Assembly (NCBI RefSeq): GCF_017976235.1
Contig: NZ_JACVHC010000008.1
Coordinates: 62,001-126,000 of the forward strand
Length of the DNA: 64,000 nucleotides
Reading direction: 5' to 3'
DNA from: Pseudomonas anatoliensis
GTDB lineage: Bacteria > Pseudomonadota > Gammaproteobacteria > Pseudomonadales > Pseudomonadaceae
Of this stretch, positions 8,008 through 16,597 are shown in pieces (the first letter of the stretch is position 1; the number at the start of each line of letters is the position of its first letter). Made by a program: the position numbers and the translations under genes. The notes beneath the pieces are model-generated. The model was not told the origin of the DNA, did not search any database, and worked only from the letters and a program-made list of their open reading frames with translations.

Positions 8008-8179
8008 AAAAGATCGCAGCCTGCGGCAGCTCCTACAGGTTCAGCATTCACCCGCAAAAAGGTGTGGCGCCCGCGCCCCGTGTTGATCCGCAAAACGGGT
8101 GGCGCCCACGATCTGCGTACATCCGCAAAACGGGTGGTCCACGATCCCCTGTAGGAGCTGCGGCACGCTGCGATCTTTT
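8008..8179. repeat. REP units flanking three 35-base tandem repeats
   Basis: A REP unit at 8008-8037 and an inverted one at 8150-8179 enclose three imperfect direct repeats with a period of about 35 bases (starting near 8051, 8086 and 8121), each beginning ATCCGCAAAACGGGTGG or a close variant. A single related unit lies between the REP arms at 9104-9205. Confidence 0.8.
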
Positions 8180-8183
8180 GATC

Positions 8184-9056
8184 TTAATAAAGCGCAGCAA
8201 ACATCTTGCGACGGTAAACAGTCACCAACGGGTGCTCGTTGCCCAACAACTCGAACACCTGCAACAACGTCTTGTGCGGCAAGCCCTCGGCATAACCGCG
8301 ATTGCGGATAAACAACTTGAGCAAGGCATCCAGCGCCGCTTCATATTGCTGACGCGCCAGTTGCTGGATCGCCAGTTGATACACCGCTTCGTCGTCCTGC
8401 GGATCTTTCGCCAAACGTGCTTTCAGGTCGGCGGCGTCCGGCAGATCGCGGGCGAGGCCGAGGAATTTGATCTGCGCCTTGGCCCCGGCCAGCGCGGCTT
8501 TGTGTTCATCGCTCTTGACCGCGTCGAGCACCGTTTGCGCTTCGTCCAGTTCACCACGTTCAGTCAGGCAGCGTGCGTAGAGAATCAGCGCCTTGGCGTT
8601 GGTGTTGTCCTCATTAAGCATCACCACCAACGCCGCTTCGGCATCTGCGTAGCGACCGTCATCGAACAGCGCCTGAGCCTGTTCGAACGGATCGGCTGCG
8701 GCTGGCGGCGGCATCTGCACATGCGGTTCGAGCAACGCACGCACGGCGGATTCCGGTTGCGCGCCGGCAAAACCGTCCACCGGTTGACCGTCCTTGAACA
8801 GCACCACGGTCGGCAGGCTGCGAATGCCGAAACGGGCGACGATGTCTTGCTCGATGTCGCAATTGACCTTGGCCAGCAGCAGCTCGCCCTGATAGCTCTC
8901 GGCAATGCCCTGCAGCATCGGCATCAACGCCTTGCATGGCGCACACCACTCGGCCCAGAAATCCACCAGCACCGGTTTGTTGAAAGAAGCCTCGATCACC
9001 GACTGGTCGAAATCGGCAGTCGTGGCGTCGAAGATGTACGGCGTTTGCTGACTCAT
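8184..9056 (-). CDS. cnoX: Thioredoxin-TPR co-chaperone CnoX (YbbN)
   Basis: 290 residues: an N-terminal thioredoxin fold with the active site WAEWCAPCKAL (about residues 35-45) and cis-Pro SLPTVVLF, followed by a linker and a TPR-rich half typical of YbbN/CnoX (CnoX TPR block, with repeated A-L and Y-A motifs). CnoX is a holdase that protects proteins from oxidative damage and hands them to GroEL or DnaK. Unlike the E. coli protein, which lacks the first active-site Cys, this one has a complete CxxC and may also be redox active. Flanked by REP elements on both sides, so probably monocistronic. Confidence 0.88.
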   Translation of the reverse strand: MSQQTPYIFDATTADFDQSVIEASFNKPVLVDFWAEWCAPCKALMPMLQGIAESYQGELLLAKVNCDIEQDIVARFGIRSLPTVVLFKDGQPVDGFAGAQPESAVRALLEPHVQMPPPAAADPFEQAQALFDDGRYADAEAALVVMLNEDNTNAKALILYARCLTERGELDEAQTVLDAVKSDEHKAALAGAKAQIKFLGLARDLPDAADLKARLAKDPQDDEAVYQLAIQQLARQQYEAALDALLKLFIRNRGYAEGLPHKTLLQVFELLGNEHPLVTVYRRKMFAALY

Positions 9057-9103
9057 GGGGGATCTCTTTTAAGCGTCAATGAACGCACTATAAGGGGTGA
9101 AGC

Positions 9104-9205
9104 AAAAGATCGCAGCCTTCGGCAGCTCCTACAGGTTTATCGTTCATCCGCAATATTGGCGGTGGATCCGACCACTGTAGGAGCTGCCGAAGGCTGCGAT
9201 CTTTT
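9104..9205. repeat. REP pair, TGTAGGAGCTGCC family
   Basis: Inverted units at 9104-9133 and 9176-9205. The spacer holds one unit similar to the ATCCGCAA... tandem repeat found at 8051-8150, so spacer and REP arms appear to travel together. Confidence 0.88.
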
Positions 9206-9212
9206 GGCGTTA

Positions 9213-9869
9213 TCAATCACGTCGCGCATGGTAAAGGCTGACATGCCGAAATTCTTCCGGCTCCGCCAGATCCGGCAAAGTCATCGCCTCAAGCATCTCT
9301 ATGCGTTCATACAAAGGATGGCGAAAATCCCGGACCCGCGAATCCGCCACCAATGCCTCGCGGCCACGGCTGAGAAACGCATCCAGCAACGGCAGATTCG
9401 CCCGGTCGTACAACACATCCGCGACCAGAATCAGATCAAAGCGATCCGCCTCGGCAAAGAAGTCCGTCGAATAACTCATCTGCACATCATTGAGTTCGGC
9501 ATTCGCCCGACAGGCAGCAATCGCCAGCGGATCGAGATCACAGGCCACCACTTCCAGCGCGCCGGCCTTCACCGCCGCAATCCCGGCGATGCCGGAACCG
9601 GCGCCGAAATCCAGCACGCGTTTGCCGCGCACCCATTCGGGAAACTCAGCCAGATAGCGCGCTACCGCCAGACCGCTGGCCCAGCAAAAGCTCCAGTACG
9701 GCGGCTCATGCAGTATGCGCTGGGTTTCTTCCTGGCTGAATTCGCGCGCCATGTTGTCGCCGTCGATCAGCCAGAGCTGTAAATCGGTGCCCGGCAACGC
9801 GCAAGCCTTGAGTCTGGCGTCGCCGAGCAATTCCCCCAATGCCTGTTGCAGGTCGAGCGGTGCATTCAT
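9213..9869 (-). CDS. Class I SAM methyltransferase, ETFB-lysine type
   Basis: 218-residue class I methyltransferase. The SAM motif I VLDFGAGSGIAGIAA is followed by the acidic ACDLDPLA; the DVLYDRANLPLL block is the post-IV motif, and the N-terminal PPYWSFCWASGLAVARYL is characteristic of the METTL20/ETFBKMT and Nnt1-like family of protein lysine methyltransferases. The substrate might thus be the electron transfer flavoprotein beta subunit, or a ribosomal protein (databases often label such proteins PrmA-like). The start codon overlaps the stop of the upstream lipoprotein gene (ATGA), so the two are cotranscribed. Confidence 0.75.
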   Translation of the reverse strand: MNAPLDLQQALGELLGDARLKACALPGTDLQLWLIDGDNMAREFSQEETQRILHEPPYWSFCWASGLAVARYLAEFPEWVRGKRVLDFGAGSGIAGIAAVKAGALEVVACDLDPLAIAACRANAELNDVQMSYSTDFFAEADRFDLILVADVLYDRANLPLLDAFLSRGREALVADSRVRDFRHPLYERIEMLEAMTLPDLAEPEEFRHVSLYHARRD

Positions 9870-10330
9870 GGTGCTTTGACGAATTGCAGCTGGCCCAACG
9901 CCTGTGTGGTCGGCTGGGTGATGGTCTGCGATGGCAGATGCAGGATCAGTTGGCCGGACTGACTCGCACGGCCGCGCAACTCAACCCGCGCGCCCGCCGG
10001 AAAGGCCTCGGGGTTGAAGCGCACGTGAAACGGCAGAATCTGGTTGTTGCCGATCAGGCTTGAACTGGCGAGCAATTGTTGCGGGCGATCCTTCTCGTCG
10101 ATCACCAGCAGCGCCAGTTCGACTTCGGCACCGGCCGGCACACCTTGCAGGGTGCCGCTCAATTCGCGTTGATGGGCGGGCAGCGGGCCGAGGGCAGCGG
10201 CCTGATTGGCTTTTTTCTGCGCCTGCTGCGGCGCCGGGCCTGGTGTCGGCGGCTGAGGCTTGGGCGCATCGCTGCCACAGGCCACCAGCAGGCTGAAAAG
10301 ACTGAGCAAAACGAGCGGACGTAAAGGCAT
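9866..10330 (-). CDS. YbaY/YscW-like lipoprotein
   Basis: 154-residue lipoprotein: signal sequence MPLRPLVLLSLFSLLVACGS with lipobox LVAC, a proline/glutamine-rich linker (PKPQPPTPGPAPQQAQ), then a beta-sandwich domain (LSGTLQGVPAGAEVELALLVIDE...IGNNQILPFHVRF) of the type found in YbaY and YscW lipoproteins. The ATG at 10330 is chosen because the signal peptide begins there. The role of such lipoproteins is unclear; YscW assists secretin assembly in type III systems, but no secretion genes are near. Translationally coupled to the methyltransferase. Confidence 0.75.
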   Translation of the reverse strand: MPLRPLVLLSLFSLLVACGSDAPKPQPPTPGPAPQQAQKKANQAAALGPLPAHQRELSGTLQGVPAGAEVELALLVIDEKDRPQQLLASSSLIGNNQILPFHVRFNPEAFPAGARVELRGRASQSGQLILHLPSQTITQPTTQALGQLQFVKAP

Positions 10331-10458
10331 TGGCAGCTCCGGCAAAATGAAATCCATGGATCAAACGATCATGCCCGTCTGTATACCGCAAACCCTATGT
10401 CTTGTCTTGCCACCGGGATGCGCTACCATGGCCCTCCCTTTTTTTGTTGCCAGCCACC

Positions 10459-10923
10459 ATGCACTGTCCCTTCTGCGGTGCCAACGACACCAAGGTCATC
10501 GACTCGCGTCTGGTCGCCGAGGGCGAACAGGTGCGCCGCCGGCGTGAATGCCTGGCCTGCGGCGAACGTTTCACGACATTCGAGACGGCCGAACTGGTGT
10601 TACCGCGCCTGATCAAAACCGACGGCAGCCGCCAACCGTTCGACGAAGAAAAACTGCGCGCGGGCATGCAACGCGCTCTGGAGAAACGTCCGGTGAGCGT
10701 CGAGCGCCTCGAATCCTCTCTGGTCCACATCAAGCACAAGCTGCGCGCCACCGGCGAGCGCGAGGTCAAATCCCTCGTGGTCGGCGAACTGGTCATGGCC
10801 GAGCTGCAAAAGCTTGATGAAGTCGCCTACATCCGTTTCGCTTCGGTGTACAAGCGCTTCCAGGACCTCAACGAGTTCCGCGAAGAAATCGACCGTCTCG
10901 CCCGCGAACCGGTGAAAGAATGA
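10459..10923 (+). CDS. nrdR: Transcriptional repressor NrdR
   Basis: 154 residues, the usual NrdR length. A zinc ribbon with Cys 3, 6, 31 and 34 (MHCPFCG...CLACGERF) is followed by an ATP-cone domain (LIKTDGSRQPFDEEKLRAGM). NrdR senses ATP/dATP and represses ribonucleotide reductase genes by binding NrdR boxes. The ATG at 10459 is right because the zinc ribbon starts at residue 3. First gene of the rib block; its stop overlaps the ribD start by 4 bases (ATGA). I see no pair of NrdR boxes in front of it. Confidence 0.96.
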   Translation: MHCPFCGANDTKVIDSRLVAEGEQVRRRRECLACGERFTTFETAELVLPRLIKTDGSRQPFDEEKLRAGMQRALEKRPVSVERLESSLVHIKHKLRATGEREVKSLVVGELVMAELQKLDEVAYIRFASVYKRFQDLNEFREEIDRLAREPVKE

Positions 10924-12053
10924 CCACCGTCGCCGAGCAGGCCATCCTCGACGCCCACTTCATGGCGCGCGCGCTGGAACTGGCCCGCAAAGGTCACTAC
11001 ACCACGCACCCCAATCCTCGGGTTGGCTGCGTGATCGTGAAGGACGGGCAGATTGTCGGCGAAGGCTGGCACGAGCGCGCCGGCGAACCTCACGCCGAAG
11101 TCCACGCCTTGCGCGCCGCCGGTCAACTGGCCCGCGGCGCTACGGCATACGTCACCCTCGAGCCTTGCAGCCACCATGGGCGCACGCCGCCGTGCGCCGA
11201 TGCGCTGGTCATTGCCGGTGTCGGCCGAGTGGTTGCGGCAATGCGTGATCCGAATCCGCAAGTGGCCGGGCGTGGTTTGCAGCGTCTGGCCGATGCCGGC
11301 ATTGCGACTGATAGCGGCGTGCTGGAAGCTGAAGCGCGCAAGCTCAATCACGGATTTCTGAAGCGCATGGAACACGGCTTGCCGTTTGTGCGGGTCAAGT
11401 TGGCCATGAGTCTGGACGGTCGCACGGCGATGGAAAGCGGCGAGAGTCAGTGGATCACCGGCCCGGCTGCGCGTTCGGCGGTGCAGCGTTTGCGCGCTCA
11501 GGCGGCCGTGGTGCTGACCGGCGCCGATACCGTGCTGGCCGATGGCGCGCGCTTGACGGTTCGCGCCGACGAACTGGGTCTGGATGCCGAGCAAACCGCA
11601 TTGGCCATGAGCCGTCCGCCGCTGCGGGTTTTGATCGACGGGCGTCTGCGGGTGCCGCTTGATGCACCTTTCTTCAAGGCTGGCCCGGCGTTGGTCGCGA
11701 CCTGCATGGCCGTCGAAGAGCAATACGCCAACGGCCCGGAATGTTTGATCGTGCCGGGTGATGACGGTCAGGTCGACCTGCATCAACTGCTAGTCGAGTT
11801 GGCCAACCGTGACGTAAACGAGGTGCTGGTCGAGGCCGGTCCGCGTCTGGCGGGGGCGTTTGCCCAACTCGGTCTGGTCGATGAGTTCGTGATCTTTATC
11901 GCCGGCAAGTTCCTTGGCTCCACGGCGCGTCCATTGCTGGACTGGCCGCTGGCCTATATGAAGGATGCGCCGGAGCTGAAAATCACTGAAATTCGTGCGG
12001 TGGGCGATGACTGGCGAGTCACTGCCGTCCCTGTCCTTACGGCGAGCGTATAA
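10920..12053 (+). CDS. ribD: Bifunctional riboflavin deaminase/reductase RibD
   Basis: 377 residues with an N-terminal cytidine-deaminase fold carrying the zinc motif HAEVHAL and PCSHHGRTPPCADAL, and a C-terminal RibD reductase domain (RVKLAMSLDGRTA, then GADTVLADGARLTVR). It performs the second and third steps of riboflavin synthesis, deamination and reduction of the pyrimidine intermediate, in the cytoplasm. Overlaps nrdR and is followed 47 bases later by ribE, in the usual Pseudomonas order. No FMN riboswitch is visible in front of it. Confidence 0.96.
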   Translation: MTTVAEQAILDAHFMARALELARKGHYTTHPNPRVGCVIVKDGQIVGEGWHERAGEPHAEVHALRAAGQLARGATAYVTLEPCSHHGRTPPCADALVIAGVGRVVAAMRDPNPQVAGRGLQRLADAGIATDSGVLEAEARKLNHGFLKRMEHGLPFVRVKLAMSLDGRTAMESGESQWITGPAARSAVQRLRAQAAVVLTGADTVLADGARLTVRADELGLDAEQTALAMSRPPLRVLIDGRLRVPLDAPFFKAGPALVATCMAVEEQYANGPECLIVPGDDGQVDLHQLLVELANRDVNEVLVEAGPRLAGAFAQLGLVDEFVIFIAGKFLGSTARPLLDWPLAYMKDAPELKITEIRAVGDDWRVTAVPVLTASV

Positions 12054-12100
12054 TTCCCGGCCATCGCGTTAGCGCTGGCTTCGTTCTCAAGGAGAACCCC

Positions 12101-12766
12101 ATGTTTACCGGCATCATCGAATCCATCGGCAGCATCCGTGCAATGACCCCAAAGGGCGGCGATGTACGGGTGCATGTTGAAACCGGCAAGCTCGACCTGA
12201 GCGATGTCAAACTCGGCGACAGCATCGCGGTCAACGGCGTCTGCCTGACGGCTGTCGAGCTGCCGGGCAACGGCTTTGCCGCCGACGTCAGCCGCGAAAC
12301 GCTGGACTGCACCGCCATGAATGACCTGAAAAGCGGCAGCCCGGTCAATCTGGAAAAAGCCCTGACCCCAACCACTCGTCTGGGTGGTCACCTGGTCAGC
12401 GGTCACGTCGACGGTGTCGGCGAAATCGTCTCGCGCGCCGATAATGCCCGCGCCGTGGAATTTCGCATCCGCGCACCGAAAGACCTGGCCAAGTACATCG
12501 CCCATAAAGGCTCGATCACCGTCGACGGCACCAGCCTGACCGTGAACGCAGTCGATGGCGCCGAGTTCATGCTCACGATCATTCCGCACACCCTGAGCGA
12601 AACCATCATGGCTTCCTACAAGCCGGGTCGTCGGGTGAATCTGGAGGTCGACTTGCTGGCGCGTTATCTGGAGCGCCTGCTGTTAGGCGACAAGGCCGCA
12701 GAGCCGAGCGCTGGTGGCACGATTACCGAAAGCTTTCTGGCCGCCAACGGCTACCTCAATTCCTGA
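12101..12766 (+). CDS. ribE: Riboflavin synthase alpha subunit
   Basis: 221 residues beginning with the invariant MFTGIIE and made of two homologous lumazine-binding barrels (residues about 1-95 and 96-195; repeat cores VCLTAVEL and TSLTVNAV). It dismutates two 6,7-dimethyl-8-ribityllumazine molecules to riboflavin. AAGGAGA lies 6-12 bases before the ATG. In some Pseudomonas annotations this gene is called ribC. It is followed 16 bases later by ribBA. Confidence 0.95.
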   Translation: MFTGIIESIGSIRAMTPKGGDVRVHVETGKLDLSDVKLGDSIAVNGVCLTAVELPGNGFAADVSRETLDCTAMNDLKSGSPVNLEKALTPTTRLGGHLVSGHVDGVGEIVSRADNARAVEFRIRAPKDLAKYIAHKGSITVDGTSLTVNAVDGAEFMLTIIPHTLSETIMASYKPGRRVNLEVDLLARYLERLLLGDKAAEPSAGGTITESFLAANGYLNS

Positions 12767-12782
12767 CTGAAGGGGGTGCCTT

Positions 12783-13874
12783 GTGGCGCTCAATAGCATC
12801 GAAGAACTGGTTGAAGACATCCGCCAAGGCAAGATGGTCATCCTCATGGATGACGAAGATCGCGAGAACGAAGGCGACCTGATCATGGCCGCCGAGTGCT
12901 GCAAGGCCGAACACATCAACTTCATGGCCAAGCACGCCCGTGGCCTGATCTGCATGCCGATGAGCCGCGAGCGCTGCGAATTGTTGAAGCTGCCGCTGAT
13001 GGCGCCACGCAACGGTTCCGGGTTCGGTACCAAGTTCACCGTGTCGATCGAAGCGGCCGAAGGCGTGACCACCGGCATCTCCGCCGCTGACCGTGCACGT
13101 ACCGTGCAGGCTGCCGCCGCGAAAGACGCTAAAGCTGAAGACATCGTCAGTCCTGGCCACATCTTCCCGCTGATGGCTCAGGCTGGCGGCACCCTGGCGC
13201 GCGCCGGCCACACTGAAGCTGCTTGCGACCTGGCGCGCATGGCCGGTTTCGAGCCGAGCGGCGTGATCTGCGAAGTGATGAACGACGACGGCACCATGTC
13301 TCGTCGCACTGAGCTGGAAGCGTTCGCCGCTGAACACAACATCAAGATCGGCACCATTGCCGACCTGATTCACTACCGGATGATCCACGAACGTACCGTT
13401 CAGCGGATTGCCGAGCAGCCACTGGACAGCGAACTGGGCCAATTCAACCTGGTGACCTATCGTGATTCGGTGGAAGGCGACGTGCACATGGCCCTGACGC
13501 TGGGCACCGTTTGCGCTGAAGAACCAACCCTGGTTCGCGTGCACAACATGGACCCGCTACGCGACCTGCTGATGGTCAAACAACCGGGCCGCTGGAGCCT
13601 GCGCGCCGCCATGGCTGCAGTTGCCGAGGCCGGCAGTGGCGTGGTGCTGTTGCTGGGTCATCCGCTCGATGGCGACGTGTTGCTGGCGCATATTCGTGAA
13701 ACCGGCGATCAGGTACCGGCAAAAAAACCGACCACTTACAGCATCGTTGGTGCCGGTTCGCAGATCCTGCGTGACCTCGGTGTACGCAAAATGCGCCTGA
13801 TGTCGGCACCGATGAAATTTAATGCGATATCCGGTTTCGATCTGGAAGTTGTAGAATACGTGCCCTCCGAATAA
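12783..13874 (+). CDS. ribBA: DHBP synthase with degenerate GTP cyclohydrolase II domain
   Basis: 363 residues starting at GTG 12783 (AGGGGG 6 bases upstream). The N-terminal 200 residues are 3,4-dihydroxy-2-butanone 4-phosphate synthase: MDDEDRENEGDL, the HARGLICMPM block and GHTEAACDLA. The C-terminal part aligns with GTP cyclohydrolase II but the zinc-binding segment (LHSECLTGD...CDCG in the real enzyme at 17575) is replaced by VHNMDPLRDLLMV with no cysteines, so this domain should lack cyclohydrolase activity. A full RibA is supplied at 17575, and this split is usual in Pseudomonas. Confidence 0.94.
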   Translation: MALNSIEELVEDIRQGKMVILMDDEDRENEGDLIMAAECCKAEHINFMAKHARGLICMPMSRERCELLKLPLMAPRNGSGFGTKFTVSIEAAEGVTTGISAADRARTVQAAAAKDAKAEDIVSPGHIFPLMAQAGGTLARAGHTEAACDLARMAGFEPSGVICEVMNDDGTMSRRTELEAFAAEHNIKIGTIADLIHYRMIHERTVQRIAEQPLDSELGQFNLVTYRDSVEGDVHMALTLGTVCAEEPTLVRVHNMDPLRDLLMVKQPGRWSLRAAMAAVAEAGSGVVLLLGHPLDGDVLLAHIRETGDQVPAKKPTTYSIVGAGSQILRDLGVRKMRLMSAPMKFNAISGFDLEVVEYVPSE

Positions 13875-13905
13875 TGACCCGCAGATTCGTATTGCTGGTG
13901 TGTAC

Positions 13906-14003
13906 CCTTGTGGTGAGGGGATTTATCCCCGACGGGCTGCGCAGCGGCCCCTGTTTTTGGGACTGCTGCGCAGTCCATCGGGGATAAATCCCCTCGCCAC
14001 AGG
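13906..14003. repeat. REP-like pair, GGGGATTTATCCCC family
   Basis: Two inverted arms (13906-13952 and 13961-14003) with GTGGTGAGGGGATTTATCCC on the left and its inverse on the right. Lies between ribBA and ribH within the rib block, so the transcript would carry a large hairpin. Second copy at 24774-24911. Confidence 0.85.
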
Positions 14004-14106
14004 ATGTAATGGAACGGCAATGCGGTGTCTGCGATCATGTATTCGTGGCTAATATCACTGAGGGATGCGTACGAGACGCGTCCCGGCTCTTTAAGAGATC
14101 TGACGA

Positions 14107-14583
14107 ATGACCCTGAAGACCATCGAAGGTACCTTCATCGCCCCTAAAGGCCGCTACGCTCTGGTAGTGGGCCGTTTCAACAGCTTCGTTGTTGAAAGCC
14201 TGGTCAGCGGTGCAGTGGATGCCCTGGTTCGCCACGGCGTGAGCGAAAGCGACATCACCATCATCCGCGCTCCTGGCGCCTTCGAAATCCCGCTGGTTGC
14301 GCAGAAAGTCGCTCAGAAAGGCGAGTTCGCAGCAATCATCGCCCTCGGCGCGGTCATTCGTGGCGGTACTCCGCACTTCGAATACGTGGCAGGCGAGTGC
14401 ACCAAGGGCCTGGCCCAGGTGTCCATGGAGTTCGGCGTTCCGGTCGCGTTCGGCGTCCTGACCGTTGATTCCATCGAGCAAGCCATCGAACGTTCCGGCA
14501 CCAAGGCCGGTAACAAAGGTGCTGAAGCAGCCCTGTCCGCGCTGGAAATGGTCAGCCTGCTGGCACAGTTGGAGGCCAAGTGA
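14107..14583 (+). CDS. ribH: 6,7-dimethyl-8-ribityllumazine synthase
   Basis: 158 residues with the lumazine synthase signatures VGRFNSFVVESLVSGAVDAL, RAPGAFEIPL and ALGAVIRGGTPHFEYV, and the catalytic His in the last of these. It condenses the RibA/RibD and RibB products to lumazine, the substrate of RibE, and assembles as a hollow capsid of pentamers. The 232-base gap from ribBA carries a REP-like pair, so ribH may have its own promoter near 14040-14095. Its stop overlaps the GTG start of nusB. Confidence 0.96.
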   Translation: MTLKTIEGTFIAPKGRYALVVGRFNSFVVESLVSGAVDALVRHGVSESDITIIRAPGAFEIPLVAQKVAQKGEFAAIIALGAVIRGGTPHFEYVAGECTKGLAQVSMEFGVPVAFGVLTVDSIEQAIERSGTKAGNKGAEAALSALEMVSLLAQLEAK

Positions 14584-15080
14584 TTAGCGACGAAAGCGAT
14601 CGTTTCAACCCGCGCGACCCACGTCCAGCGGACGCCGGCAAGCCTTCGAAAAGCGAAAAGCGCCGGGCTGCCCGTCAGTTGGCGACTCAGGCGCTGTACC
14701 AGCGTCTTCTGGCCGGCACTTCGCTGAACGAAATCGAAGCGCAGTTTCGCGTCGACAACGATTTTACCTTTGCCGATGCCAGCTACTTCCACGACATCCT
14801 GCACGGTGTTCCGGCTAACCAGACCGAGATCGACACTGCGTTGGCGCCGTGCCTGGACCTGACCATCGAAGAGCTGGACCCGGTTGAGCTGTGCGTGCTG
14901 CGCCTGTCCACCTGGGAGCTGCTCAAGCGCGTCGACGTACCGTACCGCGTGGTGATCAACGAAGGCATCGAACTGGCGAAAGTCTATGGTTCGACCGACG
15001 GCCACAAGTTCGTCAACGGTGTGCTCGACAAGCTGGCCCCGCGTCTGCGTGAAGCTGAAGTGAAGGCGTTCAAGCGCTGA
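14580..15080 (+). CDS. nusB: Transcription antitermination factor NusB
   Basis: 166 residues, all-helical NusB fold with RRAARQLATQALYQ near the N-terminus and RVVINEGIELAKVYGSTDGHKFVNGVLDKL at the C-terminus. NusB with NusE binds boxA of rRNA leaders in the antitermination complex. The start is GTG at 14580, overlapping the ribH stop (GTGA), so translation is coupled. The ribH-nusB pairing is widespread in Proteobacteria. Confidence 0.95.
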   Translation: MISDESDRFNPRDPRPADAGKPSKSEKRRAARQLATQALYQRLLAGTSLNEIEAQFRVDNDFTFADASYFHDILHGVPANQTEIDTALAPCLDLTIEELDPVELCVLRLSTWELLKRVDVPYRVVINEGIELAKVYGSTDGHKFVNGVLDKLAPRLREAEVKAFKR

Positions 15081-15097
15081 TATGCGCTTGATACCCA

Positions 15098-16063
15098 ATG
15101 GGCGAGTTTGAGCTGATCCGCAATTTCTTCGCCGCCGCGCCTTGTGCGCAGGGCGGCGAGGGCGTTGCTCTCGGGATCGGCGACGACTGCGCCTTGCTGG
15201 CGGTTCCCCCCGGGGAACAACTGGCAATTTCCACCGATACGCTGGTGGCCGGCGTGCATTTCGCCGATCCCTGCGATCCGTTTTTGCTCGGTCAGCGCTC
15301 GCTGGCCGTCGCGGTCAGCGATCTGGCCGCCATGGGCGCCACACCCATTGCCTTTACCCTTGCCCTGACTGTGCCGACGGTGACCGCCGATTGGCTGCAA
15401 GCCTATGCCCACGGTTTGAACCGCATGGCGCAGAACTGCGGCGTGGCTCTGGTGGGTGGCGACACCACGCGCGGGCCGTTGAGCCTGACCGTCACTGTGT
15501 TCGGTCGCGTCCCGACCGGATTGGCCTTGACTCGCAGTGGCGCGCAGCCAGGTGATTTGCTGTGTGTCGGCGGTGAACTGGGCAATGCCGCTGGCGCGTT
15601 GCCGCTGGTGTTGGGCCAGCGCTACGCCGCGGCGGATATCGCTCAGCCGCTGCTCGATCACTACTGGTCACCGCAACCGCAACTCGCGCTCGGTCAGGCG
15701 CTACGCGGCAAAGCCACGTCAGCGCTGGATATCTCCGACGGTTTGCTCGCCGATTGTGGGCACATCGCGTTGGCGTCGAAGGTGCGACTTGAAATTGAAC
15801 GTGAGCGTGTGCCGTTGTCGGATGCACTAGTGGCGTTTCTCGGTCAGCGCGGTGCCGAGCGTGCGGCGCTGAGCGGTGGCGATGATTACGTGCTGGCCTT
15901 CACGTTACCGTCCGTCGAGTTGCCGGCACTGCTCGCCGATGGTTGGCCGATCCATGTGATCGGTCGTGTGGCGCAGGGGCAGGGCGTGGCGCTACTGGAC
16001 CGCGAAGGGCACGACATCACCCCGCAAATCCGGGGCTATCAACATTTTCAGGAGTCACCGTGA
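15098..16063 (+). CDS. thiL: Thiamine-monophosphate kinase
   Basis: 321 residues of the PurM/ThiL fold: MGEFELIRNFF at the N-terminus, the Mg-ATP motif GIGDDCALL, VAVSDLAAMGATP, and GGDTTRG, then SDGLLADCGHIA and GGDDYVLAFT in the C-terminal domain. It phosphorylates thiamine monophosphate to thiamine pyrophosphate. Begins 17 bases after nusB and overlaps pgpA by 4 bases (GTGA), so it is in the middle of the operon. Confidence 0.95.
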   Translation: MGEFELIRNFFAAAPCAQGGEGVALGIGDDCALLAVPPGEQLAISTDTLVAGVHFADPCDPFLLGQRSLAVAVSDLAAMGATPIAFTLALTVPTVTADWLQAYAHGLNRMAQNCGVALVGGDTTRGPLSLTVTVFGRVPTGLALTRSGAQPGDLLCVGGELGNAAGALPLVLGQRYAAADIAQPLLDHYWSPQPQLALGQALRGKATSALDISDGLLADCGHIALASKVRLEIERERVPLSDALVAFLGQRGAERAALSGGDDYVLAFTLPSVELPALLADGWPIHVIGRVAQGQGVALLDREGHDITPQIRGYQHFQESP

Positions 16064-16563
16064 CAGATCACCCGAAACAGGTTCCGGCCGAATTCGTCCC
16101 GCCTTCTGTCTGGCGCAATCCTTGGCATTTCCTCGCCTTCGGCTTCGGTTCGGGTACTTTGCCCAAAGCGCCGGGCACGTGGGGTTCGCTCGTTGCGCTA
16201 CCCTTTATCCCGTTGTGGCAGATGTTGCCTGACTGGGGGTACTGGCTGATGCTCGGCATCACCATGCTGTTCGGCTTCTGGCTGTGCGGCAAGGTCGCCG
16301 ACGATCTGCGCGTGCACGACCACGAAGGCATCGTCTGGGACGAAATGGTCGGGATGTGGATCACCCTGTGGCTGGTGCCGGAAGGCTGGTACTGGTTGCT
16401 CGCGGGTTTCCTGGTGTTCCGCTTCTTCGACATTCTCAAGCCGTGGCCGATCCGCTGGATCGACCGGCATGTTCATGGCGGAGTCGGCATCATGCTCGAC
16501 GACGTGCTGGCCGGCGTGTTCGCCTGGCTGGCGATGCAGGGACTGGTGTGGGTATTTGCCTGA
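16060..16563 (+). CDS. pgpA: Phosphatidylglycerophosphatase A
   Basis: 167-residue inner-membrane enzyme that dephosphorylates phosphatidylglycerophosphate to phosphatidylglycerol. PgpA motifs seen: GFGSGTLPKAPGTWGSL, VWDEMVGMWITL, FRFFDILKPWPI and DDVLAGVFAWL, with three or four hydrophobic segments. The GTG start at 16060 is preceded by CAGGAG and overlaps the thiL stop; a longer frame from 15943 runs through thiL and is rejected. Confidence 0.94.
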   Translation: MTDHPKQVPAEFVPPSVWRNPWHFLAFGFGSGTLPKAPGTWGSLVALPFIPLWQMLPDWGYWLMLGITMLFGFWLCGKVADDLRVHDHEGIVWDEMVGMWITLWLVPEGWYWLLAGFLVFRFFDILKPWPIRWIDRHVHGGVGIMLDDVLAGVFAWLAMQGLVWVFA

Positions 16564-16597
16564 TTCGAGGGTTGTCAGGCTAAAGAGGGTAATTAGG

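Noticed and set aside
8008..9205. CRISPR-like array
   Set aside because: The repeated units are REP palindromes and imperfect 35-base direct repeats without unique spacers of constant length, and no cas genes are present.
8064..9782. 572-codon plus-strand frame spanning cnoX and part of the methyltransferase gene
   Set aside because: Runs through REP elements and two real genes in the antisense direction.
12054..14106. FMN riboswitch in the rib block
   Set aside because: Neither the 47-base ribD-ribE gap nor the ribBA-ribH gap shows the conserved RFN core; the latter holds a REP-like palindrome.
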